The notes below the pieces were generated by a model. It made no database searches. It saw only the letters and a list, made by a program, of their open reading frames with translations, and was not told the origin of the DNA. The position numbers and the translations under genes are program-made. Below are positions 1 through 6,301 of a stretch of 6,781 nt of DNA, in pieces. Each line of letters begins with the position of its first letter. Positions within the stretch are counted from its first letter, which is position 1. The stretch is taken from assembly GCA_017303565.1 (NCBI GenBank), contig JAFLCM010000136.1, positions 1 to 6,781 of the forward strand. The letters run 5' to 3'. This DNA is from Planctomycetota bacterium. Lineage in GTDB: Bacteria > Planctomycetota > Phycisphaerae > Phycisphaerales > UBA1924.

Positions 1-211
1 CCACCCGGTCGACGAAAAGCGGGGCGCCGGGGGTGATCTCGCCGAAGCGCTCGGCTTCGCGGCGGATCGCGGCTTCGCCGTGGGTCCGCACGTCTTCCAC
101 GACGGCGCGTGCCGAGGCGAGCGTCCGGTCGTCGAAGGCCTCGGCGCGGGCGGCGCGGGCGAGCGCTGCTTCGGGCGTGACTCTGGGAAGGCTTGATCGT
201 GGGTTGGTCAT
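1..211 (-). CDS. hisD: Histidinol dehydrogenase (HisD), N-terminal 70 residues, cut by window edge
   Basis: HisD is a zinc- and NAD-dependent enzyme that oxidises L-histidinol to L-histidine in two steps, the last of the pathway. Only the N-terminus is here. It begins MTNPRSSLPRVTPEAALARA and continues with VVEDVRTHGEAAIRREAERF (about residues 37-56), which matches the family's early block (V..IL.DVR..GD.AL...T.RFD). The Zn and catalytic residues lie beyond the window. The ATG at 211 overlaps the stop of the HisA-HisI-HisE gene in an ATGA junction, so it is probably translationally coupled; no good Shine-Dalgarno sequence precedes it. Position in a his operon, directly after a HisIE domain, supports the call. 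An unrelated protein is unlikely, but the diagnostic residues cannot be seen. Confidence 0.85.
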   Translation of the reverse strand, partial: MTNPRSSLPRVTPEAALARAARAEAFDDRTLASARAVVEDVRTHGEAAIRREAERFGEITPGAPLFVDRV

Positions 212-1527
212 GGCTGTGGTGTGCGGGTCGCTGCGGGGGCCGGTGTGTTCTCGGTGCTCGCTTGCGCGAACGCCGGCTTGGCGTTGCCGGGACGGCGTGA
301 GACGCGGAGGGCGCGGGCGTCGAGTTCGCGTTCGACCTGGGCGACCGACACGCCCGCGCGCCGCAGCGCCACAAGCGTGAAGTACAGAAGGTCAGCGGCC
401 TCGGCGCGGGTGTGATCGGGCGTGGCGGCGTCGGCGAGCTCGCAGGCCTCTTCGCGCAGTTTGGCGTTCAGCAGCGCGGGGTCGGCGAGCAGCCGGGCGG
501 AGTACGAGCCGGGCGTCGGGCTTGCCGCGGCGTCGGCGATGCGGGTTTCGAGGGCCGACAGGCCGCGATGACCGCCCCAGCAGGTCGCGGTGTTGTTGTG
601 GCAGAAGCCCGGCCCGCGCTGGCGCACGGTGAACAGCAGCGCGTCGCGGTCGCAGTCAGCGCGGACGGAGAGCACTTCCTGCGTCGCGCCGGAGGTTTCG
701 CCCTTTCGCCACGGTCCGCGGCGGCGGGAGTGGTACACGCCCTCGCCGGTCTCGATGACGCGCGCGAGGCTCTCGGGACTGGAGTAGGCGAGGCCGAGCG
801 TCACGCCGCGCTCGTCCTGGACGACCGTTGGCCAGAGACCGTCGGGGCGGTCCGAGCGCAGGGGGGCGGCAAACGCTTCGGCGAGCGGGAGCCGGCGGGT
901 GTAGAGGGCCATGCCGACCTGGGCGTCGGCGCCCATGGCGTCGAGCGCGGCGACGTCCTGCGCGGTGGTGACGCCGCCGGCGATCGTGACTCGGGCATCG
1001 CCCGCGGCTTGGACGATGGCCGGGACGGCGTCGAGGTTGGTGCCCCCGAGGCGCCCCTCGCGCTCCACGAAGGTGACGAGGAAGCCCGAGACGAACGGTC
1101 GGAGTTCCTCGATGCGTTCGAGCACACCCCGCCCGGTGGGCTTGCGCCAGCCCTCGACCACGACCTCGCCGTTGTCGGCGTCGAGGGCGGCGATGAGCCG
1201 CGAACGCGGCAGGCGGCGGAGCAGGTCGGGCGTGGCGGCGGTGCCGAGGATGATCTTCTCGGCGCCGGCGTCGAGCCAGGATCGAGCGCGTGCTTCGTCG
1301 CGGATCCCGCCGCCGACGCGACAGGGCGCGATCGCGCACAGCGAGCGGATCAGGTCCGCGTTGGAGCCGGTCGAGAGGGCGGCGTCGAGGTCGATGACCG
1401 CGACCTCGCCGACGCGGGCGAAGCGACGCGCGATCGGGGCGGGGTCGCCGGCGTCGAGGGCGAAGTCCTTGCCGCCGACGAGTTGCACGGTCGATCCGGC
1501 GCGGAGGTCGATGGAAGGAACGATCAT
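208..1527 (-). CDS. hisAIE: Trifunctional HisA-HisI-HisE fusion (ProFAR isomerase / PR-AMP cyclohydrolase / PR-ATP pyrophosphatase)
   Basis: One 439-residue protein carries three histidine enzymes. HisA (about 1-222) is a TIM barrel: VPSIDL with Asp7, VGGGIRD 71-77 and IAGGV 182-186 phosphate loops, the ALDADNG strand with Asp116, and Thr152 in the catalytic loop. HisI (about 229-319) hydrolyses PR-AMP: WRKGETSG 273-280, metal-site DCDRD 291-295, CH 309-310 and Cys316. HisE (about 324-412) cleaves PR-ATP: KLREEACEL 356-364 and EAADLLY 376-382. Residues 419-439 are an Ala/Pro/Thr-rich tail. The three domains catalyse steps 4, 3 and 2. HisIE fusions are common; adding HisA in front is unusual. 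The HisA catalytic loop reads TFVEREGRLGG instead of the usual TDISRDG-type loop. The HisIE part, including the C-terminal ALRVSRRPGNAKP, looks like fungal HIS4. ATG at 1527 has GGAG 8 nt upstream and overlaps the hisF stop (ATGA); its stop overlaps the hisD ATG. Confidence 0.93.
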   Translation of the reverse strand: MIVPSIDLRAGSTVQLVGGKDFALDAGDPAPIARRFARVGEVAVIDLDAALSTGSNADLIRSLCAIAPCRVGGGIRDEARARSWLDAGAEKIILGTAATPDLLRRLPRSRLIAALDADNGEVVVEGWRKPTGRGVLERIEELRPFVSGFLVTFVEREGRLGGTNLDAVPAIVQAAGDARVTIAGGVTTAQDVAALDAMGADAQVGMALYTRRLPLAEAFAAPLRSDRPDGLWPTVVQDERGVTLGLAYSSPESLARVIETGEGVYHSRRRGPWRKGETSGATQEVLSVRADCDRDALLFTVRQRGPGFCHNNTATCWGGHRGLSALETRIADAAASPTPGSYSARLLADPALLNAKLREEACELADAATPDHTRAEAADLLYFTLVALRRAGVSVAQVERELDARALRVSRRPGNAKPAFAQASTENTPAPAATRTPQP

Positions 1528-2303
1528 GGGGTGGCTCCGGTGGGGATCGGGAGGCGCACGCTGACGCCGAGCGATGACAGTTCGCGCTTCAGGTCGGCCA
1601 CGGTCGTGACGCGGTCGTGGAAGATGGAGGCGGCGAGGACGGCGGAAGCGCCTGCGTCGAGCGCGTCGCGCATGTGGGCGGCGGTGCTCGCGCCGCCGGA
1701 AGCAATGATGGGGATGGGAGCGGCCTTGGCGACGGCGCGGAGGAGGTCGAGGTCGTACCCCGCGCCCGTGCCGTCGCGGTTCCAGGACGTGAGGAGGATC
1801 TCCCCCGCGCCGAGGGCCGCGCCCCGCGCGGCCCAGTCTTCGACCCCGAGACCGCTGTCGGTCGAGCCGGAGCGGGTGAGGACGCGCCAGCCGCCGCCGT
1901 CAGAGCGGGAGGCGTCGACGGCGAGAACGCAGCATTGGACGCCGAAGCGCCCGGCGATCTCGGCGAGGAGTTCGGGTCGGTTCACCCCGGCGGAGTTGAC
2001 GCTGACGCGGTCCGCGCCGGCGTCGAGCAGGCGCGATGCGTCGTCGATGGTGCGCACGCCGCCGCCGACGGTCAAAGGGATGCCGATGGCCTCGCGGACA
2101 CGGGCGACGGTGTCGATGGAGGCGGCTCGCTCCTCGGTCGTGGCGCTGACGTCGAGGATGACGATCTCGTCGGCGCCTTCGTTCTCGTAGGCGGCGGCAC
2201 GCTCGGCGGGGTCGCCGGCGTCGCGGAGGTTCTGGAAGCGGACGCCCTTGACGATGCGCCCGGCGCGGACGTCGAGGCAGGGGATGACGCGCGGGATCAG
2301 CAC
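1524..2303 (-). CDS. hisF: Imidazole glycerol-phosphate synthase cyclase subunit HisF
   Basis: HisF is the cyclase half of IGP synthase. It combines PRFAR with ammonia channelled from HisH to give imidazole glycerol phosphate and AICAR. The 259-residue TIM barrel, normal family length, opens with IPRVIPCLDV, and Asp11 and Asp130 (LAVDASR) sit at the canonical catalytic numbers. Other blocks are GVRFQNLRDAGDP, VGGGVRT 79-85, SVNSA 101-105, LLTSWNRDGT 170-179 and IASGGAS 200-206. The usual SMDRDGT motif here reads SWNRDGT, with Asn at position 175; the second Asp (177) is kept. A longer ATG frame reaches 2342, but GTG at 2303 is chosen because it aligns exactly with the family start and has AAGGAGG 7 nt upstream. 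It overlaps hisH by 7 nt and the HisA fusion by 4 nt, as expected for co-translated HisH-HisF partners. Confidence 0.95.
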   Translation of the reverse strand: MLIPRVIPCLDVRAGRIVKGVRFQNLRDAGDPAERAAAYENEGADEIVILDVSATTEERAASIDTVARVREAIGIPLTVGGGVRTIDDASRLLDAGADRVSVNSAGVNRPELLAEIAGRFGVQCCVLAVDASRSDGGGWRVLTRSGSTDSGLGVEDWAARGAALGAGEILLTSWNRDGTGAGYDLDLLRAVAKAAPIPIIASGGASTAAHMRDALDAGASAVLAASIFHDRVTTVADLKRELSSLGVSVRLPIPTGATP

Positions 2304-2947
2304 GGGGCGGCCTCCTTCGCGGAGCGTGGGGCGGCGAGGCACGCCGCGGCCCAGCGCCGGATCAGCAACAGGCCGAAGGCGCCCGAGAGTTCCGGGTGGA
2401 ACTGGCAGGCGAGCAGTCCGGAGCGTTCGAGCGCTGCCACGAAGGGCCCGGCGTAGTCGGTGATCGCTGAGATCGCGCCGGGCGGGGGCGTGGTGACGCG
2501 GAAGGAGTTGGCGAAGGCGGCGTCGCCGGTCCGGAGTGTGGGGGCGTGGAAGGGCGCTACTACCCGGTTCCAGCCCAGTTGCGGCACGCGCTCGGAATCG
2601 GGAAAGCGCGTGACCCGTCCGGGGAGCACGCCCAGGCCGCTTACGCCGGGCGACTCTTCGCTCGCCTCGAAGAGCAGTTGCATGCCGAGGCAGATCGCAA
2701 GCATGGCGCGGCCTTCGGCGGCGCGGCGGCGCAGCGGCTCCCAGAGTCCGAAGCGCTCCAGATTCTCCGCCGCCGGGCCGAACGCGCCAACGCCCGGCAG
2801 CACGAGCAGGGCCGCCTTGTCGACATCGCGGGGTTCGACGCTCAGCCGCGGCGAGAGTCCGGCGCGGCGGCAGGCGGCACAGACCGAGGCGAGGTTGGCC
2901 GCCCCGGTGCGGACGATGACGATCTCTGGCGCTTCGTGAGGCCGCAT
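2297..2947 (-). CDS. hisH: Imidazole glycerol-phosphate synthase glutaminase subunit HisH
   Basis: HisH is a class I glutamine amidotransferase that releases ammonia from glutamine for HisF. The 216 residues show VIVRTGAANLASV near the N-terminus, the oxyanion-hole block LPGVGAFGPA 50-59, nucleophile Cys86 in AICLGMQLLF, PQLGWN 122-127, and the His184/Glu186 pair in CQFHPELSG, so the triad is complete. Two conserved spots differ from the common form: PHMGWN is PQLGWN and YFVHSYY is AFANSFR; the catalytic residues are untouched. The open frame continues upstream to 3736, but homology starts only at the ATG at 2947, which has AAGGGGG 7 nt before it and shares one base with the hisB stop (TGATG). 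Its end overlaps hisF by 7 nt. Confidence 0.94.
   Translation of the reverse strand: MRPHEAPEIVIVRTGAANLASVCAACRRAGLSPRLSVEPRDVDKAALLVLPGVGAFGPAAENLERFGLWEPLRRRAAEGRAMLAICLGMQLLFEASEESPGVSGLGVLPGRVTRFPDSERVPQLGWNRVVAPFHAPTLRTGDAAFANSFRVTTPPPGAISAITDYAGPFVAALERSGLLACQFHPELSGAFGLLLIRRWAAACLAAPRSAKEAAPC
2311..2317 (-). promoter_or_regulatory. Shine-Dalgarno site of hisF (AAGGAGG), decides GTG start
   Basis: On the minus strand AAGGAGG lies 7 nt before the GTG at 2303 and inside the last codons of hisH. It is the strongest ribosome-binding site in the operon. It supports the GTG start over the upstream ATG at 2342, which would add 13 residues with no family counterpart. Confidence 0.85.
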
Positions 2948-3555
2948 CACATCACCCCCTTGGTGCTGGGGACCGCGCCGGGTGTGCGGAGCGAGACCGC
3001 CTCGCGGAGCGCGAGCGCGAACGCCTTGAAGGCCGCTTCGGCCTTGTGGTGGTCGTTCTCGCCCTTCAGCACGTCGACGTGGATGGTCGCCCGCAGCGTG
3101 ACCGCGAGCGAGCGGAAAAAGTGGGGGAGATTCTCGCACGACACGTCGCCGAGGCGCTCGCGCGTGAGCGCGAGATCGACCCACGCGCCGGGGCGTCCAG
3201 ACAAGTCGATGACGGCGCGGGCGAGCGACTCGTCGAGCGGCGCGTACGCGGAGCCGAAGCGGGCGATGCCGGTCCGGTCGGCGAGGGCCGCGTCGAGCGC
3301 CGAACCCAGCACGAGCGCGGTGTCCTCGACGCTGTGGTGGTCGTCGACGTGCAGGTCTCCCTTGCAGGTGACTTCGAGGTCGATGCCCGAGTGCCGGGCG
3401 AGTGCGGCGAGCATGTGGTTGAGGAACCCCAACCCGGTGGCGGCGGCGCCCTCGCCGCCCGCGTCGAGCGTCACGCGGGCGGAGCATTCGGTCTCGCTGG
3501 TGGTGCGGCGGGCCGAGCCGCAGCGACCCGGGACGTTGGTGGTGGGGCTTGTCAT
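2947..3555 (-). CDS. hisB: Imidazoleglycerol-phosphate dehydratase HisB (single-domain)
   Basis: HisB is a manganese-dependent dehydratase that converts imidazole glycerol phosphate to imidazole acetol phosphate, step 6. The 202-residue protein has the two-fold repeated metal-binding pattern: FLNHML 44-49, DDHHSVED 71-78, DLSGRP 117-122 and GENDHHKAEAAFKA 165-178. It ends in the family tail PSTKGVM. It is the monofunctional form; the N-terminal HAD phosphatase domain of enterobacterial HisB is absent. Instead a HAD domain sits at the C-terminus of the gene just upstream, which overlaps this ATG by 4 nt (ATGA). The Shine-Dalgarno sequence is weak (AAGG 8 nt upstream), so coupling to hisC is likely. 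The RCGSARRTTSETE region matches the usual R.T.ET start after a short extension of about 10 residues. Confidence 0.96.
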   Translation of the reverse strand: MTSPTTNVPGRCGSARRTTSETECSARVTLDAGGEGAAATGLGFLNHMLAALARHSGIDLEVTCKGDLHVDDHHSVEDTALVLGSALDAALADRTGIARFGSAYAPLDESLARAVIDLSGRPGAWVDLALTRERLGDVSCENLPHFFRSLAVTLRATIHVDVLKGENDHHKAEAAFKAFALALREAVSLRTPGAVPSTKGVM

Positions 3556-5270
3556 GGCAGCAGCCTTGCCAGTTGTTCGAGGTCAGAGAGAACTTCCGCC
3601 ACGCCGGCGTTGACGAGGGCGGCGCGGGCGCGTTCGCTGTTGCAAGCGGGGCCGAGGAACCCGATGGGAACGACCCCGCCCCCCCGGGCCGCGGCGGCGT
3701 CGTCGGGCGTATCTCCGAACATCCACGCGGTGTCAAGGCCGAGTCGCCGCAGCGCCAGGCGCACGGGATCGGGGCTTGGCTTCGGAGCGGCGTCCTCCAT
3801 GCAAACGCACGCCCTGAACAGGTCCGCGATCCCGAACCGATCGAGAAAGCGCCGGCATTCCTCGCGGGGGCGCCCGGTGACGACCGCGAGCGGCATCCTT
3901 CGCGCGAGGCGGCGCAGCAGGGACGCGTCGGGGATCAGCGACTCCGCGGCCTCGAAGCCCGGGGAACCCGGCGTGCCGAGGTACAGGGCCTGGAAGCGTT
4001 CGGTGACCCGGGCGAGCGAAACCTCGACGCCGCGCGACGCCAGCAGGTCGCGCGTGAGCATCCAGTCGTTGTTGGCGTTGCCCCGGGCCTTGGCCCGCTC
4101 GATGTCCTCGGGCGTGACGCCCACCCCGAACGACGCGGCGGTATCGACGATCGCGCGCCGGTACGACCGTGACACGTCGGCGAGCACGCCGTCCATGTCG
4201 AACAGCAGCGCCGCCGGCGCGAGCGCCGTCTGGACCGATGCGAGCAGGCGGGCCTCGTCGGCATCGGACGCGGGCACGCCGATCCGCAGCCACTCGCCGA
4301 GTCCCGATGCTTCGTCGAACGCCCGGACCTTGATACCCAAAGAGCACAGCGCCCGCCACACCCAGCGCGTGCGCCCTCCGAAGGACGCCATCACGAAGTT
4401 CGCCTGCGAGTCGATCACCCGGGTGCCGAGGCGGGCGAGCGAATCGGCGATCCGCCCACGCCGTGCCACCACCGTGCCGACATCGACGGGAACGCGCAGC
4501 GCCGCGCGGGCCGCGCGGAGGGAGAACCCCGAACACGGGTACGGCCCGCCCGTCGCCCGCGTGGCTTGGATCAGCGACCCCGGCCCGATCGCGTACCCCA
4601 CGCGCATCCCGGCGAGGCCGTAGGCCTTTGAGAACGTCCGCGTCACGACCGCGTTGGGCAGGTCGAGCGCCGCCCGAGTGAGGTCGATGGCGGCGAACTC
4701 GGTGTACGCCAGGTCCACCAAGAGCGCCGCGTTCGGGCACGCGGCCGACAGGCGAGACAGGTCCGCGCTGGTCGCGACCGCGCCGGTGGGGTTGTTGGGC
4801 GAGACGACCGCGATCATGCGGGTGCCCTCGTCGGCGCTCTCGATCACCGCGTCCGTGGGGAAGTCGCCCTCCAGCCACGGCACCGCCCGCACCTCGGCCC
4901 CAGCGAGCCTTCCGCCGCGGGCGATCATCTCGAACGTGGGCGTGGTCGTCACCATGCTCGCGCCGGGCTCGAGGGTGGCGCGGCACAGGCGGTCGATGGC
5001 GTCATCGGCGCCTGCGGTGACGATGACGCGCTCGGGGGCGACCGCGTGGAACGCGGCGATCTCGCGCTCCAGGTCCCGGGCGCTCGGGTAGCGTGCGGCT
5101 TCTTGCGACGTCATGGCCGCCGCGAGCGCGGCGATGTCGATCGCCGGCGGGCCCTCGTTGGCGTCGAGGCGCAGGTCGATCGGGCCGGGCCACGCCGGCG
5201 TGGCGTAAGCCCGCTCGGCGCGGAGCGCGGGGCGGACCAACTGTTCGGTGGTGCTGGTGGCGGTGGTCAT
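3552..5270 (-). CDS. hisC: Histidinol-phosphate aminotransferase (HisC) fused to HAD-family phosphatase, candidate histidinol-phosphatase
   Basis: Residues about 1-352 are HisC, a PLP fold-type I aminotransferase that makes histidinol phosphate from imidazole acetol phosphate and glutamate. Seen are LDANEGPP 35-42, SPNNPTG 157-163, Asp186 and Tyr189 in VDLAYTEF, SKAYGLAGMRVGY with PLP-lysine Lys215 and Arg223, and substrate Arg329 in WLRIGV. The usual DEAY motif reads DLAY. Residues about 354-572 are a HAD hydrolase with all four motifs: FDMDGVLAD (Asp358, Asp360), VVTGRP (Thr465), APKPSP (Lys497) and GDTPDD (Asp520, Asp523/524). The helical cap after motif I, with GNANNDW 397-403, indicates subfamily IA. 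The linker is almost absent. The HAD domain follows the enzyme that makes histidinol phosphate and no other phosphatase is seen in the operon, so it is inferred to be the step-8 phosphatase. ATG at 5270 has AAGGAG 7 nt upstream; the gene is 11 nt after hisG and overlaps hisB by 4 nt. Confidence 0.93.
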   Translation of the reverse strand: MTTATSTTEQLVRPALRAERAYATPAWPGPIDLRLDANEGPPAIDIAALAAAMTSQEAARYPSARDLEREIAAFHAVAPERVIVTAGADDAIDRLCRATLEPGASMVTTTPTFEMIARGGRLAGAEVRAVPWLEGDFPTDAVIESADEGTRMIAVVSPNNPTGAVATSADLSRLSAACPNAALLVDLAYTEFAAIDLTRAALDLPNAVVTRTFSKAYGLAGMRVGYAIGPGSLIQATRATGGPYPCSGFSLRAARAALRVPVDVGTVVARRGRIADSLARLGTRVIDSQANFVMASFGGRTRWVWRALCSLGIKVRAFDEASGLGEWLRIGVPASDADEARLLASVQTALAPAALLFDMDGVLADVSRSYRRAIVDTAASFGVGVTPEDIERAKARGNANNDWMLTRDLLASRGVEVSLARVTERFQALYLGTPGSPGFEAAESLIPDASLLRRLARRMPLAVVTGRPREECRRFLDRFGIADLFRACVCMEDAAPKPSPDPVRLALRRLGLDTAWMFGDTPDDAAAARGGGVVPIGFLGPACNSERARAALVNAGVAEVLSDLEQLARLLP

Positions 5271-5275
5271 CGCGC

Positions 5276-5284
5276 CGCTCCTTA
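5276..5284 (-). promoter_or_regulatory. hisC Shine-Dalgarno site overlapping the hisG stop codon
   Basis: The minus strand reads TAAGGAGC ending 7 nt before the hisC ATG at 5270. The TAA is the hisG stop codon (5282-5284), so a ribosome finishing hisG sits on the hisC ribosome-binding site. This favours coupled re-initiation between the only two his genes here that do not overlap. Confidence 0.75.
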
Positions 5285-6211
5285 CGGGACCAGTTGGGCC
5301 ATCTCGGTCACGACGATGTCCGTCCCGCCGCGGGCCTTGATCTCGGGGATCAGCGTGGGCAGCGAAGCGCGGGGGGCGGCGGACTTGACGGCGAACCCCG
5401 CGCCGTCGCGCAATGGGCTGATCGTCGGTTGGCGCATGCAGGGCATGACGGCGACGACGCGGTCGAGCGCCTCGGGCGTCACGTTCACCTCCAGCATCAC
5501 GCGGCGGCGCGCCTCCAGCACCGATGCCAGCAGCAGCGCCAGCCGGTCGATCGCGGCGCGGCGCTCTGGATCGGCGATCGCCGCGCGGCTGGCGTAGAGG
5601 CGCGTCGTGCTGGTCAGCACCGTCTCGATCACCACCAGCCCCTGGGCCCGCAGCGTCTCACCGGTGGCGGCGACGTCCACGATGCAGTCAGCATCTTCGG
5701 GCGGGAACGCCTCGGTCGCGCCGTAGGAGCGGACGAACGCCGCGCCGGGGGCGGCCTTCTCGATCCAGCGCCGCGTGATCGCCTCGTACTCCGACGCGAC
5801 CCGCAGCGGACGGTCCTTCGGCTGCTTCAGACGGCCCGTTGAATCCACCATCTCCGGGGGGGCGGCGGCGACCAGGCGCACCGGATCGAGCCCGGTGTCG
5901 AGCACCTCCACCACGTCGAGGTCGAGTTCCTGTACCCAGTCCGCCCCGCCGAAGCCAGCGTCGCGCGAGCCGGAGGCGAGCATCTCCAGGGCGTTCTGGG
6001 GCTTGAGGATCTTGGCGTCCACGCCGGGCAGCGAGACGCTGGGGCGGTAGCCGCGCGGGCCGACGCGGACGTCGATCCCGGCGTCGGCGAGCAGGCGAAA
6101 GACCCCCTCCTGGATCCGCCCCTTGGGCAGGGCGAGGGAGAGGCGGGGGGGTGCTTCGGGGGCCGGTTGGGAGGCGGCGGGGCGCGGGTTGGCGCTGAGG
6201 GTCGTCGTCAT
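5282..6211 (-). CDS. hisG: ATP phosphoribosyltransferase HisG, long form with regulatory C-terminal domain
   Basis: HisG condenses ATP with PRPP, the committed first step of the pathway. The protein has 309 residues. After a 22-residue Ala/Pro-rich extension it shows LSLALPKGRI 24-33, GADWV 89-93 and the PRPP-binding block DCIVDVAATGETLRAQGL 175-192. Residues about 237-309 form the HisG_C domain (MLEVNVTPEAL, ending GGTDIVVTEMAQLVP), where histidine binds in the long-form family. The catalytic unit is therefore complete without HisZ and is probably feedback-inhibited by histidine. ATG at 6211 is the only good in-frame start before the conserved block, but it has only a weak GGAAA upstream. 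A G-run array lies just in front of the gene on the opposite strand. The gene is first in the operon, about 65 nt after the attenuator terminator, and ends 11 nt before hisC. Confidence 0.95.
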   Translation of the reverse strand: MTTTLSANPRPAASQPAPEAPPRLSLALPKGRIQEGVFRLLADAGIDVRVGPRGYRPSVSLPGVDAKILKPQNALEMLASGSRDAGFGGADWVQELDLDVVEVLDTGLDPVRLVAAAPPEMVDSTGRLKQPKDRPLRVASEYEAITRRWIEKAAPGAAFVRSYGATEAFPPEDADCIVDVAATGETLRAQGLVVIETVLTSTTRLYASRAAIADPERRAAIDRLALLLASVLEARRRVMLEVNVTPEALDRVVAVMPCMRQPTISPLRDGAGFAVKSAAPRASLPTLIPEIKARGGTDIVVTEMAQLVP

Positions 6212-6225
6212 GGGCGGGTTTCCGT

Positions 6226-6253
6226 GGGTCCGGGGGGTCCGGGGGGCCGGGGG
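6226..6253 (+). repeat. Tandem G-run array (TCCGGGGGG x ~2.8), G-quadruplex-capable
   Basis: The plus strand has four G-runs of 3, 6, 6 and 5 separated by TCC, TCC and CC. The 9-base unit TCCGGGGGG occurs at 6229-6237 and 6238-6246, with a shortened third copy at 6247-6253. This fits the G3+N1-7 quadruplex pattern. The G-rich strand is the template of the his transcript, so the RNA itself is C-rich here. It lies between the attenuator terminator and the hisG start, and could affect polymerase passage or expose a C-rich, unstructured 5' region. Function is inference. Confidence 0.6.
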
Positions 6254-6267
6254 ACGGAGTCGCCGCC

Positions 6268-6301
6268 AAAAGCGACAACGCCGACCCGAGGGCCGGCGTT
6301 G
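6268..6301 (-). terminator. Attenuator terminator of the his leader
   Basis: In the minus-strand RNA, CAACGCCGGCCC (6301-6290) pairs with GGGUCGGCGUUG (6287-6276) around a very short loop; opening the innermost pair gives a 4-nt loop with 11 pairs. The stem is unbroken only in this direction: the central G6293-U6284 is a wobble in minus RNA but an A-C mismatch in plus RNA. After the stem comes UCGC then UUUU (6271-6268), a short U-run as expected in a GC-rich genome. It lies between the leader peptide and hisG, where an attenuator belongs. The weak U-run leaves the efficiency of intrinsic termination open. Confidence 0.75.

Noticed and set aside
412..2190. 592-codon plus-strand open frame antisense to the HisA fusion and hisF
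   Set aside because: It lies opposite genes with complete catalytic motifs, has no family pattern and is low-complexity (Arg/Gly/Ala/Val). Long antisense frames are expected in GC-rich coding DNA.
2304..2342. ATG start for hisF at 2342
   Set aside because: It adds 13 residues that are out-of-frame hisH sequence; the GTG at 2303 gives canonical Asp11/Asp130 numbering and has AAGGAGG at 7 nt.
2948..3736. N-terminal extension of hisH, open as far as 3736
   Set aside because: The extra 263 codons are antisense-like out-of-frame readings of hisB and hisC; HisH homology begins at the ATG at 2947, which has its own ribosome-binding site.
2546..4623. Long plus-strand open frames (355 and 525 codons) antisense to hisH, hisB and hisC
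   Set aside because: Same reason: shadows of strongly supported minus-strand genes, with Ser/Arg/Ala-rich translations and no recognisable motif.
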